In this document: positions 55,034 to 64,000 of the stretch, piece after piece
Layout: each line of letters starts with the position of its first letter
Numbering within the stretch: the stretch's first letter is position 1
From: Vallitalea sp.
Lineage (GTDB): Bacteria > Bacillota > Clostridia > Lachnospirales > Vallitaleaceae
NCBI GenBank assembly: GCA_025210515.1
Contig: JAOARM010000042.1
Coordinates: forward strand, 62,001 to 126,000
Reading direction: 5' to 3'
Length of the DNA: 64,000 nt
Translations under genes and position numbers: made by a program
The notes under the pieces: generated by a model
Databases searched by the model: none
Told to the model about the DNA's origin: nothing
What the model saw: only the letters and a program-made list of their open reading frames with translations

Positions 55034-55849
55034 ATGCCATGGTGTCCTAAATGTAAAAGTGAATATGAAGAAGGAGTATTAATATGTGCAGATTGTAAAG
55101 TAGATTTAGTTAACAATTTATCAGATATTGAAAATTGGCAAGTAATTATTAATGCTAAAGAAGTTAAAGATGCTATAGAAGTTGTAGATTATCTAAAATA
55201 TGCAGGAATTGAAAAAGTGAAGTATGAAGAGGTAAGGGAAAATGAGGAACACTTTTTTACTATAGCTGTAGCTTCAAAAGAAGTTGATAGAGCGTTAAAA
55301 TTTCTCAAAGGTTATATGTATAATAAAGCTGAGGAAAATCAGCAAGATACAGAAGAGGAAGAAGAAATAGAAAATGAGTATGAATCAGAAAATTATAAAG
55401 ATGATACAACACTCAATGATTTAAAATCAAGTATATATTCTTTTGGATTTGTTGGAATAGCAGCAATAATTATTAGCGTATTATCATTTATTGAAGTTCT
55501 GCATATTAGTTTTAGTAATAAGTATTTGTTCTCTGGGCTTCTAATGGTTATCGGAATAACATTTATAATTATAGCTATTAATAGTGCAAAAAGAATTAAC
55601 AAAGAAAAGCAGAAAATATCAGATAGAGATAATCAAATTGATAATATTTTAAAATGGTTTGGAAATAATTATGATTATAACTATTTTCAAGAAAAATATG
55701 GAATTAATCTTGATCAATATGACGAAGGAGCAACATATTATATAGTAGTAGATAAGTTAAAAGAAGAAATTAGTAAAGAGTTTGTAGACGTTGATATTAA
55801 AATTATTAATACTGTAGCGGAATTGATATATGAGAAGATGGATAAATAG
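55034..55849 (+). CDS. Zinc-ribbon membrane protein of unknown function (271 aa)
   Basis: Starts MPWCPKCKSEYEEGVLICAD with two C-x-x-C pairs, a zinc ribbon. Residues about 35-95 form a ferredoxin-like region (WQVIINAKEVKDAIEVVDYL) like DUF2007-type signal domains. A very acidic linker follows (EEEEEIENEYESEN), then two membrane segments (about 145-165 and 172-192) and a C-terminal cytoplasmic helix region. I use ATG 55034 with GAGGAGGAG before it; in-frame ATG 54938 has no ribosome binding site. Proteins of this layout are common in Clostridia and uncharacterised. A long hairpin terminator follows. Confidence 0.75.
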   Translation: MPWCPKCKSEYEEGVLICADCKVDLVNNLSDIENWQVIINAKEVKDAIEVVDYLKYAGIEKVKYEEVRENEEHFFTIAVASKEVDRALKFLKGYMYNKAEENQQDTEEEEEIENEYESENYKDDTTLNDLKSSIYSFGFVGIAAIIISVLSFIEVLHISFSNKYLFSGLLMVIGITFIIIAINSAKRINKEKQKISDRDNQIDNILKWFGNNYDYNYFQEKYGINLDQYDEGATYYIVVDKLKEEISKEFVDVDIKIINTVAELIYEKMDK

Positions 55850-55891
55850 ACTATAGGTTAATAATACATTTATATAAGAATTAAAAGTCTT

Positions 55892-55996
55892 GGAAGATAT
55901 ACAAGGTTAGCGATACAGTGAGTACGTGTTAAAATAAATTAGATAATACGTACAAGGTTATTACTTATTGCTAATGTAGTATATCTTCCCTTTTTA
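55892..55996 (+). terminator. 98-nt near-continuous hairpin ending in a T run
   Basis: GGAAGATATAC (55892-55902) pairs perfectly with 55979-55989. Inside, TTAGC/GCTAA, further G-U-containing pairs, and GTACGT/ACGTAC continue the stem to a loop near 55930-55945, and TTTTTA follows at 55991. Much longer than an ordinary terminator. The two arms also share a direct ACAAGGTTA. Confidence 0.65.
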
Positions 55997-56062
55997 TTAA
56001 AGTGAAATATATTTTTGTAGTTTTTACTTGAGTATATAATAATGTAGTCTACAATTAAACTC

Positions 56063-56932
56063 TCACACCATATATGAAATAAACTTCTTTGCTGCAAAAG
56101 ACAAAGGAATACTTTTGTTAGTTACAATAGCAAGTTTTCTTTTTGGAATAACTTCTCTAACTTTTAGTGGGATTAGATCATCTTGAACACAATAATCGGG
56201 TACGAAAGATATGCCTAGATTAATTTTTGCTAATTCCACTAATAAATCAATACTTCCAAGCTCTACTTCTGGTTTAATGTTTATATTATGTGAATTAAAT
56301 ATATCATATATATAGTGGCTAGTTGTAGTATTTTTTTCTAACATTAACAATGGGTAATTAGATAATTCTTCTAATGAAAGAATTTTATTTTGTAAGTTCT
56401 TGAACTTATTACCAGCAATAAATATATCGTTGAATTGGTGAAACTCTGTTATGCTCATTGTAGAACTTATAGTTTTATTAGGTATATTAGTAATAATAAA
56501 ATCAACTGTACCCTGTCTTAATAGGTCAACACATTTTATTGATGTACGATTTGTTACTTGTATGTGTATATTAGGATAGTCAGAATGAAATTGTTGAAGA
56601 TAGGGTATAAGGATATATTTACAAATTGTATCACTGGCACCTAGATGAATAACTCCTCTTTCTAGTGCTTGAGTTTCTGATATACAATTCTCGCCACTTT
56701 TAATAAGATTAATTGCAGGTTCAATATGTTTTAATAAAAGAGTACCCTCATGTGTTAGGGTTACTTTTTTTGTGCTTCTATAGAACAAAGTTGTGTTAAG
56801 GTTTTTTTCTAAAGTTTTAATAGATTGACTAACAGCGGATTGTGATAAAAAAAGTTGACTTGAAGCAATGGAAAAACTTAGATTTTTTGCCACATAATAA
56901 AAAACTTTATAAAGTTCATAATTAATATTCAA
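56063..56932 (-). CDS. LysR family transcriptional regulator
   Basis: About 290 aa. The N-terminal winged helix-turn-helix is YELYKVFYYVAKNLSFSIAS then SQLFLSQSAVSQSIKTLEKN; the substrate-binding domain follows (RGVIHLGASDTICKYILIPY). I choose TTG 56932 because AAGGAG lies 10 nt upstream and the product then begins x-N-I-N-Y-E-L-Y-K, as in relatives; ATG 56992 has no ribosome binding site and would add 20 unusual residues. It is divergent from purL across a 205-bp region that contains a perfect 9+1+9 palindrome. Its inducer and targets are unknown; it may regulate itself or purL. Confidence 0.92.
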   Translation of the reverse strand: MNINYELYKVFYYVAKNLSFSIASSQLFLSQSAVSQSIKTLEKNLNTTLFYRSTKKVTLTHEGTLLLKHIEPAINLIKSGENCISETQALERGVIHLGASDTICKYILIPYLQQFHSDYPNIHIQVTNRTSIKCVDLLRQGTVDFIITNIPNKTISSTMSITEFHQFNDIFIAGNKFKNLQNKILSLEELSNYPLLMLEKNTTTSHYIYDIFNSHNINIKPEVELGSIDLLVELAKINLGISFVPDYCVQDDLIPLKVREVIPKRKLAIVTNKSIPLSFAAKKFISYMV

Positions 56933-57037
56933 TAATAAGCGCTCCTTATAAATGATATTAGTATTATTAATTTTACTTAATAATCGTAGCATGTTATTAT
57001 AATGCTGTAAAGTAAAAGATAATAATTAATGAAGTTA

Positions 57038-57056
57038 GTTACTATATTATAGTAAC
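57038..57056. promoter_or_regulatory. Perfect 19-bp palindrome between lysR and purL
   Basis: GTTACTATATTATAGTAAC has perfect 9-bp arms with a single central base, a typical dimer operator layout. It lies about 105 bp from the lysR start and 82 bp before purL. Confidence 0.5.
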
Positions 57057-57137
57057 GTAATTAAATCATTATATGAAGTATGCAACATATATATTGAACC
57101 AATAATTATAATATAGAGTCTATACTAGGAGGTTATT

Positions 57138-60100
57138 ATGAATCAAATTAGAAGAGTTTTTGTTGAGAAAATTGAAGGGTGTAATACTGAAGCTAAACAG
57201 CTGCTAGAAAATCTTAGAAATAATTTATTCATTAACAATCTGATTAAAGTTAAAGTAGTTAATAGATATGATATAAGTAATATCACTGAAGAAGCTTATA
57301 AAAACGCATTGTATACAATATTATCTGAACCTCAAGTAGATAATCTATATCAAGAAAGTTATATAGTTAATAATGATGAAATAACTTTTGCTATTGAATA
57401 TTTGCCAGGACAATATGATCAAAGAGCTGATTGGGCTACTCAGTGTATCAAAATTCTTAATGCTGATGTTAAACCAGTAGTAAGAGTAGCAAAAGTTATT
57501 ATTTTAAAAGGTAAATTAACGGTAGAAGAAATTAATAAAATAAAAAAATACTGCATTAATCCTGTTGATTCAAGAGAAGCTATACTTGAAAAGCCAGATA
57601 CACTAGAGCTTGAGTACAATATTCCAACAAGTGTCTCTGTAATAGATAATTTTATTAATATGAATGATGATGAAGTAATTAAGTTATGGAAACAATTAGG
57701 ACTTGCAATGAGTCAAGAAGATTTATTATTTACTAAGGAATATTTTAAGAACATTGAGAACAGAAATCCCAGTATTACAGAGATAAGGGTGCTAGATACT
57801 TATTGGTCAGATCATTGTAGACATACTACATTTTTAACAGCTATTAAAAATGTAACTATTGAAGAAGGTAAGTTTAATCAACCAGTAGAGAAAACTTATA
57901 AGAGATATCTAGAAGATAGAGAAAATGTTCTTGGAGATAAAGCAAAAGAGAAAGATATCTGTTTAATGGATATTGCTTTATTAGCCATGAAAAAACTACG
58001 TTTGGATGGTAAGCTTGATGATTTGGAAGTATCAGAAGAGATAAATGCATGTAGTATAGTTGTAAACGTAGATATAGATGGAAAAGATGAAGAATGGTTA
58101 GTTATGTTTAAAAATGAAACTCACAATCATCCAACTGAAATTGAGCCATTTGGTGGAGCTGCTACTTGTCTTGGTGGAGCTATACGTGATCCATTGTCAG
58201 GACGCTCATATGTATATCAAGCTATGAGAGTAACAGGTTCAGCAGATCCGAGAACACCACTTGATAAAACATTACCCGGGAAATTATCTCAGAGAAAAAT
58301 AACTACAGAAAGTTCTCATGGATATAGTTCATATGGAAATCAAATCGGACTTGCTACAGGAATGGTAAAAGAAATATATCATCCTAATTATGTTGCAAAA
58401 CATATGGAAATTGGAGCAGTTATCGCTGCAACTCCTAGAGAAAACGTAATAAGAGAGACTTCTGATGAAGGAGATATTATTGTACTACTTGGAGGTAGAA
58501 CAGGTAGAGATGGGTGTGGTGGTGCTACAGGCTCATCAAAAAAACATACAGAAGAATCAATCCATACTTGTGGAGCAGAAGTACAAAAAGGTAATCCGCC
58601 TACAGAAAGAAAAATACAAAGATTATTTAGAAATAAAAAAGTAAGCACTTTAATTAAAAAATGTAATGATTTTGGAGCAGGAGGAGTTTCTGTTGCAATT
58701 GGAGAACTAGCAGATGGACTTGTTATTGATCTTGATAAAGTACCAAAAAAATATGAAGGATTAGATGGAACAGAACTGGCTATTTCAGAATCACAAGAAA
58801 GAATGGCAGTAGTTATAGATAAGAATAATGTTGATGAATTTATTTCTTATGCTAATGAAGAAAATCTTGAAGCTGTAGTTGTAGCTCATGTAACAGAAGA
58901 GAAAAGATTAGTTATGAAGTGGAATAATGAAATAATTGTTAATATAAGTAGAGAGTTTTTAGATACAAATGGAGCGACTGCTTATACTGATATTGTAGTT
59001 AATTCACCATGTGATAAAGATAATTATTTTGTGAAAGCAGAAGTTAACGTTCCTATGAAAAAAAGATGGTTAGATATTATAGGTGATATTAACATATGCT
59101 CACAAAAAGGTTTAGTAGAGAAATTTGATAGTTCAATAGGTGCTTCTAGCGTATTTATGCCTTATGGTGGTAAATATCAGTTAACACCTACTGAAACTAT
59201 GGTTGCCAAAATACCACTACTTAATGGAGATACTTCTACAGGAACAATTATGAGTTATGGATATAACCCATATCTTATGTCATGGAGTCCATATCATGGA
59301 GCTGTATATTCAATAGTTGAATCAATTGCTAAGATCGTAGCTACAGGCGGTGATTACTCTAATATTAGATTTACATTCCAAGAATATTTTAAACGTCTTG
59401 GTAAAGATGAAAGTAGATGGGGAGAGCCATTTAGTGCATTGTTAGGAGCTTACCTTGTACAAGATGAATTAGAACTTCCATCTATAGGTGGAAAAGATAG
59501 TATGTCAGGGACATTTAATGATATTGATGTACCACCTACTTTAGTATCTTTTGCCGTTAATATAGTTGATGTTAATAAAGTGATATCACCAGAATTCAAA
59601 CAAGCAGATAGTCATCTAATATATATACCTCTTCCAAGAGATGAGTTTGAGCTACCTCAATTTGATATTCTAAAGAAAAATTATACTAAGATACACGAGT
59701 TAATAAGTGAAGGTAATGTTTTATCTGCTCATACTATAGGATATGGTGGATTAGTTGAGGCTATATCTAAGATGGCAATAGGTAATAAAATAGGAGCAGA
59801 ACTTAATAATACGTTAAAAGATGATTTGCTTTATAGTAAAGATTATGGAAGTATTTTAATTGAGGTTGATAGTAGCTTTAATTATGAAAAGTACCTGGAA
59901 GGATATGAGCATATTCATATTGGAACAACGATTAATGAAGAAGTTATTAAGTATAGAGAAGAAATAATTGAAATAGATAATATAATAAAAGTGTGGGAAA
60001 ATACTCTAGAAGATGTATATCCAACTAAAACTAATGAAAAACAAGATATAATAGATAGTGAATATAATACTAAGAATATAATTATATGCAAAAATAAAAT

Positions 60101-60905
60101 AGCTAAACCAAAAGTTTTTATACCAGTTTTTCCTGGAACTAACTGTGAATACGATACTGCTAAAGTATTTGAACAAGCAGGAGCTAATGTGGATATGTTT
60201 GTATTCAAAAACTTAACATCAAGAGATATAAAAGATTCAATAAAAGAAATGACAAGAAGAATTGAACAAAGTCAAATTGTTATGATTCCTGGTGGATTTA
60301 GTGCTGGAGATGAACCAGAAGGATCTGGAAAACTCATAGCTACTGTTTTTAGAAACGAATATATTAAAGATGCAATTAATAAGTTGCTTAATAATAGAGA
60401 TGGACTTATGTTAGGAATATGTAATGGATTCCAATCACTGATTAAGCTTGGTTTAGTACCATATGGTGAAATTAAGGAACTTACAAGTGATGCACCAACA
60501 CTAACTTATAATACTCTAGGTAGACATATTTCATGTATAGCTAATACAAAAATAGTATCTAATAAATCACCTTGGTTATCTAATGTTAATGTAGGAGATA
60601 TTCACGCTATACCAGTGTCTCATGGAGAAGGAAGATTCATAGTTAATGAAGAAATTGCTAAGAAATTATTTGAAAATGGACAAGTAGCTACTCAGTATGT
60701 AGATTTTAATGGAAATCCATCAATGGATACTAGATATAATCCAAATGGTTCATTATATGCTATAGAAGGTATAACAAGCCCAGATGGAAAAATACTTGGT
60801 AAAATGGGTCATTCAGAGCGTATAGGAAGCAATGTAGCGAAAAATATAGTTGGAACTAAAGACCAGATGATATTTAAGTCTGGTGTAGAGTATTTTACGA
60901 AATAA
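57138..60905 (+). CDS. purL: Phosphoribosylformylglycinamidine synthase, single-chain form
   Basis: 1255-aa FGAM synthase, step 4 of purine synthesis, making FGAM from FGAR, ATP and glutamine. It is the fused large form and not the split PurS/PurL/PurQ set. The N-terminal PurS-like region comes first, then DTYWSDHCRHTTF, FKNETHNHPTEIEPFGGAAT and LSGRSYVYQAMRVTGSADP in the synthetase part. The C-terminal glutamine amidotransferase domain has PVFPGTNCEYDT, PGGFSAGDEPEGSGK, nucleophile C1095 in LGICNGFQSL and PVSHGEGRF with the catalytic histidine. AGGAGG precedes the ATG. The length is close to other clostridial single-chain enzymes. No purine riboswitch is seen in the 205-bp upstream region; the palindrome at 57038 is the only operator-like feature. 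Confidence 0.96.
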   Translation: MNQIRRVFVEKIEGCNTEAKQLLENLRNNLFINNLIKVKVVNRYDISNITEEAYKNALYTILSEPQVDNLYQESYIVNNDEITFAIEYLPGQYDQRADWATQCIKILNADVKPVVRVAKVIILKGKLTVEEINKIKKYCINPVDSREAILEKPDTLELEYNIPTSVSVIDNFINMNDDEVIKLWKQLGLAMSQEDLLFTKEYFKNIENRNPSITEIRVLDTYWSDHCRHTTFLTAIKNVTIEEGKFNQPVEKTYKRYLEDRENVLGDKAKEKDICLMDIALLAMKKLRLDGKLDDLEVSEEINACSIVVNVDIDGKDEEWLVMFKNETHNHPTEIEPFGGAATCLGGAIRDPLSGRSYVYQAMRVTGSADPRTPLDKTLPGKLSQRKITTESSHGYSSYGNQIGLATGMVKEIYHPNYVAKHMEIGAVIAATPRENVIRETSDEGDIIVLLGGRTGRDGCGGATGSSKKHTEESIHTCGAEVQKGNPPTERKIQRLFRNKKVSTLIKKCNDFGAGGVSVAIGELADGLVIDLDKVPKKYEGLDGTELAISESQERMAVVIDKNNVDEFISYANEENLEAVVVAHVTEEKRLVMKWNNEIIVNISREFLDTNGATAYTDIVVNSPCDKDNYFVKAEVNVPMKKRWLDIIGDINICSQKGLVEKFDSSIGASSVFMPYGGKYQLTPTETMVAKIPLLNGDTSTGTIMSYGYNPYLMSWSPYHGAVYSIVESIAKIVATGGDYSNIRFTFQEYFKRLGKDESRWGEPFSALLGAYLVQDELELPSIGGKDSMSGTFNDIDVPPTLVSFAVNIVDVNKVISPEFKQADSHLIYIPLPRDEFELPQFDILKKNYTKIHELISEGNVLSAHTIGYGGLVEAISKMAIGNKIGAELNNTLKDDLLYSKDYGSILIEVDSSFNYEKYLEGYEHIHIGTTINEEVIKYREEIIEIDNIIKVWENTLEDVYPTKTNEKQDIIDSEYNTKNIIICKNKIAKPKVFIPVFPGTNCEYDTAKVFEQAGANVDMFVFKNLTSRDIKDSIKEMTRRIEQSQIVMIPGGFSAGDEPEGSGKLIATVFRNEYIKDAINKLLNNRDGLMLGICNGFQSLIKLGLVPYGEIKELTSDAPTLTYNTLGRHISCIANTKIVSNKSPWLSNVNVGDIHAIPVSHGEGRFIVNEEIAKKLFENGQVATQYVDFNGNPSMDTRYNPNGSLYAIEGITSPDGKILGKMGHSERIGSNVAKNIVGTKDQMIFKSGVEYFTK

Positions 60906-61094
60906 TAAATAAATTTTACAGAAAGAGTCAAGGTATTTTAACAAACTTATATACTAAGTATGATAAATAGGTAATAATGTATTAGTATGAAAGAAGTGAA
61001 ATCTTATATTAATCTTCTAGGGAAATATATAGGGTATAGTTTACTAAAATAATACACATTATAAGGTTATAATAAAAGCCTAGGATGTGATATA

Positions 61095-61358
61095 ATGGAA
61101 ACCGCAGACAATATATTGTTAGGATTTGTTACAATAACAGAAGGACTAGAAAAAGTATTTGTAGATGATAAGTTCGTTTTTGTTAGCGACAAAGAGGGAA
61201 ACGTATTATGTACTATATATAACAATAATGAAGAAAGAGAACTTCTTGAAAAATATCTAGAAGATAATTTTATTAGTAGAGATGATATTAGTATTTCAGT
61301 TATGGATACTCTTGAAAATCAAGATTTAGAAGAGATTTTTATGGATAATAGAATATAA
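61095..61358 (+). CDS. Small acidic protein of unknown function (87 aa)
   Basis: Not recognised. An acidic cytoplasmic protein with a beta-rich first half (LLGFVTITEGLEKVFVDDKF, VFVSDKEGNVLC) and a helical, very acidic second half (NNEERELLEKYLEDN). AGGATGTG lies before the ATG. No signal peptide or cysteine cluster. It is a monocistronic gene between purL and a terminator. The codon pattern and ribosome binding site support a real gene, but not strongly. Confidence 0.55.
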   Translation: METADNILLGFVTITEGLEKVFVDDKFVFVSDKEGNVLCTIYNNNEERELLEKYLEDNFISRDDISISVMDTLENQDLEEIFMDNRI

Positions 61359-61381
61359 TACCCTCATAGAAATTGGATAAG

Positions 61382-61420
61382 GACACATAATTAGGATAAA
61401 AACTAGTTATGTGTCTTTTA
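61382..61420 (+). terminator. Rho-independent terminator
   Basis: GACACATAA (61382-61390) pairs with TTATGTGTC (61407-61415), followed by TTTTA. The 361-bp gap from 61359 to 61719 also holds a promoter and a leader hairpin but no gene. Confidence 0.75.
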
Positions 61421-61577
61421 TAATAATAGAATATAAGGATAATTAATTGATATAATATAAGAAAGTTATTGCTAAGATGTTGATTGATATTTCAATAAAT
61501 ATAGACAAAAGTTATCTGAGATTTATATTGTGTAATGATTTGTTAAAAATACAATAAATCATAATTAATTTTCAATA

Positions 61578-61606
61578 TTGTATCATACAAAGGCATATGA
61601 TATACT
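61578..61606 (+). promoter_or_regulatory. Candidate promoter for the 300-aa exported protein
   Basis: TTGTAT (61578-61583), a 17-bp spacer and TATACT (61601-61606). Confidence 0.5.
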
Positions 61607-61642
61607 TATTCAGTTACAATGGATCACTAAAATTATAGTTTG

Positions 61643-61681
61643 ATAGTACTGTATAATAGTTAGGTGAACATACAGTACTAT
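61643..61681 (+). other. Leader hairpin before the 300-aa exported protein gene
   Basis: ATAGTACTGTA (61643-61653) is perfectly complementary to TACAGTACTAT (61671-61681), with a 17-nt loop, in the predicted 5' leader. No long T run follows directly. It could protect the mRNA or be a weak attenuator. Confidence 0.4.
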
Positions 61682-61719
61682 TTAATTATGCAATTAAATT
61701 AACTGAAAAGGAGTATCTT

Positions 61720-62622
61720 ATGAAAAAAGTATTTTTAGTAATTGCTGTATGTATTGTGATAATATTATCGTATATAATTTATAATAAAGGAATTAACTAT
61801 AGTGGGGTTATAGTAGCTTCAGCAGTTGGGGATTATAAAGATTTTGGAGAATTTTCCACAGAAAACAATATAGGGCTACATAAAATTTATGATATAAATA
61901 ACAACAAAGAATATACAAATAGGCAACCTTACTTATATCTAAGAAAAGCTAATGAGGAAAATCAACTGGTTGCATGTTATTATGATGAAAAACAAAAAGT
62001 TATAAAAATTGGGTTGGTTAATTATATTAAAGGGAATTTTGTACTGGAAGACACTTTATATGTAGCTAATTCTCAAGAAATAATAATTAAACATCCATCT
62101 CTACAAAAAGATAAATTATATTTTATTCAATCATATAATGGAAATAATAAGTTGATGGAGTATGATTTGAAATCCCAAAAAGAAAGTATATTAATTGATG
62201 ATTATTATGGAACCAATTATTATATACTTCAAGATTATATCTTTTATTCTAGAGTAAACAATACTTCGTCATCTATTTATAAATTCAATATAGAAAATAA
62301 ACAAAGTAGTATATGGAAAAAAGATGTCATCTTAGGTGGGGTTCATGTTAATAATTCAAAAATTACTTATTATAAAAATGATACGTTCTATATTAATAAT
62401 ATAGATAAAGATAAAGAAACTAAGTATGAGATTAGTGAAAGTGAAAATAAAATTATGAGAATTCTAATATATGATGATGAGTATGCGTTAATAGTAACAA
62501 GAGAAAAAGATAAGCATCTATATAAAACTAGAATATATAACTTAAAAAATAATTCTAGTAAATATATTTTTAAAAGTATGGGAAAAACATTTTTACCTAA
62601 AACAATTATATGGATGAAATAA
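61720..62622 (+). CDS. Membrane-anchored exported protein, beta-propeller-like (300 aa)
   Basis: Not assigned to a family. The N-terminal hydrophobic segment (VFLVIAVCIVIILSYIIY) has no lipobox and probably stays as an anchor. The remaining 270 residues contain repeated units of the type LYFIQSYNGNNKLMEYDLKS, FYSRVNNTSSSIYKFNIENK and TYYKNDTFYINNIDKDKET, which resemble DUF5050-like six-bladed propeller repeats. AAAAGGAG precedes the ATG. It has its own promoter and terminator and lies before a two-component system; a signal-sensing role for that system is possible but unsupported. Confidence 0.65.
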   Translation: MKKVFLVIAVCIVIILSYIIYNKGINYSGVIVASAVGDYKDFGEFSTENNIGLHKIYDINNNKEYTNRQPYLYLRKANEENQLVACYYDEKQKVIKIGLVNYIKGNFVLEDTLYVANSQEIIIKHPSLQKDKLYFIQSYNGNNKLMEYDLKSQKESILIDDYYGTNYYILQDYIFYSRVNNTSSSIYKFNIENKQSSIWKKDVILGGVHVNNSKITYYKNDTFYINNIDKDKETKYEISESENKIMRILIYDDEYALIVTREKDKHLYKTRIYNLKNNSSKYIFKSMGKTFLPKTIIWMK

Positions 62623-62663
62623 GATAACAAATTTGAATATAATAGTTAACTATAATGGGTGAT

Positions 62664-62697
62664 AAAAGAGTTTCTAAAGAATTAGTGGCTCTTTTTT
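62664..62697 (+). terminator. Terminator after the 300-aa exported protein gene
   Basis: A stem AAAAGAG-TTTCTAA with TTAGTGG-CTCTTTT (two G-U pairs, one mismatch) with an AGAA loop, ending in a T run. Confidence 0.65.
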
Positions 62698-62740
62698 TAT
62701 GCCATCATATACCTAATTATGATTTTAAATTATAATATAT

Positions 62741-62768
62741 TTGATTATTTCATGCTATGATGTATACT
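62741..62768 (+). promoter_or_regulatory. Candidate promoter for the terminal two-component operon
   Basis: TTGATT (62741-62746), a 16-bp spacer and TATACT (62763-62768), about 75 bp before the regulator ATG. Confidence 0.4.
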
Positions 62769-62842
62769 ATTAATATTCAAATATTTAAGATGAATATTAT
62801 TATATATTTAAGAGCTAATCCATAAAAAGGAGTATAATACAT

Positions 62843-63532
62843 ATGAGAAAAATAATGCTAGTAGAAGATGACAAGTCATTAGCATATGGAATACATATTG
62901 CGTTAAAAAGTAATAATTATCAAGTAGTTATTAGTAAGACTATAAAAGAAGCAAAGGAAAAATTTATAATAGATGTATATGACTTGGTAATTCTAGATAT
63001 AGATTTACCAGATGGTACAGGATATGAGTTATGTAAGTGGATAAGAGACAAAAGTGGTGTACCTATTGTTTTCCTAAGTGGGTTAAGTGAAGAAGTTAAT
63101 ATTGTTGCAGGACTTGATATGGGAGCAGATGACTATATAATTAAACCTTTTAAATTAAGTGTATTAATATCCAGAATGAATGCTATATTTAGGCGTGTAG
63201 ATAAAAAAGAATATTCAATATTACAATCAGGTGATATTTCCATTTGGCTTAATGAAGTTAAACTAACCAAAAATGAATCACCTATTAATATATCATTAAC
63301 TGAATACAAATTATTAAAGCTACTTATGGAAAACGCCTTAACTATAATGACAAAAGAGCAGATATTACATTACGTATGGGATATGGAAGAAAATTATGTA
63401 GATGAAAATGCCATCGCAGTTAATATTAAGAGAATTAGAAGTAAAATTGAAGATAATCTAAGTTGTCCACAGTATATAAAGACTATTAGAGGGTTAGGAT
63501 ATACTTGGAATTTAAGGTGCGAAAAAAGATGA
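62843..63532 (+). CDS. OmpR-family response regulator
   Basis: 229 aa. The receiver domain (1-118) has MLVEDDKSLAYG, phosphoacceptor D52 in VILDIDLPDGTG, S in VFLSGLSEE and K in DYIIKPFKLSVL. The winged-helix output domain (about 130-226) ends with NIKRIRSKIEDN and IKTIRGLGYTW. AAAAGGAG precedes the ATG. It overlaps the kinase gene by 4 nt (ATGA). The kinase's short external loop and this regulator type are common in systems sensing antimicrobial peptides or cell-envelope stress, but no ABC exporter is visible before the window ends. Confidence 0.93.
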   Translation: MRKIMLVEDDKSLAYGIHIALKSNNYQVVISKTIKEAKEKFIIDVYDLVILDIDLPDGTGYELCKWIRDKSGVPIVFLSGLSEEVNIVAGLDMGADDYIIKPFKLSVLISRMNAIFRRVDKKEYSILQSGDISIWLNEVKLTKNESPINISLTEYKLLKLLMENALTIMTKEQILHYVWDMEENYVDENAIAVNIKRIRSKIEDNLSCPQYIKTIRGLGYTWNLRCEKR

Positions 63533-64000
63533 ATGAATTATATAATGATAAAATAGTAAAAAAGAGAACTATTACCATTGCTTTACTTAATATTAGTGTA
63601 GTAATTATTGTTATTCTAATAGATTTTGTTAGTACATATAATGAATTTAATTGGCTTAATGAGTATAAACAAGTCATAACTAAGGTGCTATTAATAACAA
63701 TTATTACAATTAATTGTGTAATTGGTTATATACTATTTTCCTATATTAATAAAAAATTAACAACAATTAGTAATAATATAACAAGTGCAATGAACGGAAA
63801 TTATAATGTAAATGAAAATCTTTTGCCAGAATATGAAGAAGGAATTATATATAGTATTGAATATCAAATCAAAATGTTAATATCAAAATTATATATTAAT
63901 AATCAACAAGTTATAAAAGATAAGAAAAAACTTAATACACTAGTTACAGAAGTATCTCATCAAATTAAAACACCCGTAGCAGCAGTAAAGCTTTTTCATC
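63529..64000 (+). CDS. Sensor histidine kinase, 5' part
   Basis: Starts ATG 63529 inside the regulator's stop codon and stays open to the window end (about 157 residues). Two membrane segments (about 16-34 and 52-72) enclose a short external loop (VSTYNEFNWLNEYKQ). A linker helix follows, then the histidine box LVTEVSHQIKTPVAAVKLFH, a HisKA-type site. The ATP-binding domain lies beyond base 64000. It is the partner of the OmpR-type regulator just upstream. Confidence 0.92.
   Translation, partial: MNELYNDKIVKKRTITIALLNISVVIIVILIDFVSTYNEFNWLNEYKQVITKVLLITIITINCVIGYILFSYINKKLTTISNNITSAMNGNYNVNENLLPEYEEGIIYSIEYQIKMLISKLYINNQQVIKDKKKLNTLVTEVSHQIKTPVAAVKLFH

Noticed and set aside
1-64000. CRISPR arrays, tRNA, rRNA, transposases, integrases or phage genes
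   Set aside because: No regular short repeats with spacers, no tRNA-like T-loop/anticodon arrangement and no recombinase-like protein were seen.

Overview
The window is AT-rich, densely coded DNA from a low-GC Gram-positive anaerobe of the class Clostridia. Supporting features are an S-layer-homology (SLH) surface protein, lipoprotein signal peptides, an mcsA-mcsB-clpC operon, DegV, RadA, oligoendopeptidase F, a TPP-riboswitch/ThiT pair, YesM/YesN two-component systems and strong AGGAGG ribosome binding sites. The gene style resembles Vallitalea/Lachnospirales-like anaerobes, but the genus cannot be fixed from sequence alone. No rRNA, tRNA, CRISPR array, transposase or phage gene was seen.

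Layout. 1-6.6 kb: the 3' end of purD, degV, a NERD-domain membrane protein, thiamine transporter thiT behind a TPP riboswitch, a ccdA plus thioredoxin-lipoprotein pair, a frameshifted small membrane-protein remnant, and a response regulator with a SARP/BTAD output. 6.6-22 kb: three exported cell-surface genes in a row, namely a 2192-aa Ig-like repeat protein, a 2560-aa protein ending in three SLH repeats, and an M23 metallopeptidase. 22-41.5 kb: a carbohydrate-uptake locus with an AraC regulator divergent from a GH172 (DUF2961) enzyme, two complete solute-binding-protein/permease/permease sets without an ATPase, two YesM/YesN-type two-component systems, and a secreted beta-helix protein with carbohydrate-binding-like modules. 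41.5-43.6 kb: gene remnants and two exported minus-strand proteins of unknown function. 43.9-50.1 kb: mcsA-mcsB-clpC (no ctsR in front), a small conserved protein and radA. 50.3-57 kb: a small zinc-ribbon protein, pepF, a FIST-(degenerate GGDEF)-EAL protein, a zinc-ribbon membrane protein and a LysR regulator. 57-64 kb: full-length purL, two unknown proteins, and an OmpR-type response regulator with the start of its histidine kinase.

The carbohydrate locus reads as one programme. The beta-helix protein would act outside the cell, the two ABC systems would capture and import the released oligosaccharides (sharing an ATPase coded elsewhere), and the GH172 enzyme, which has no signal peptide, would finish degradation in the cytoplasm. 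Two different upstream sequence elements are each shared between promoters of this locus: a 39-bp element with fixed internal spacing ahead of GH172 and of the second two-component system, and a 20-bp element ahead of the beta-helix gene and the second binding protein.

The strongest non-genic signal is a nested-palindrome element present twice, about 47 kb apart (near 1.7 kb and 48.6 kb). Its stems differ in sequence but stay perfectly or largely paired, while its single-stranded segment is almost unchanged.
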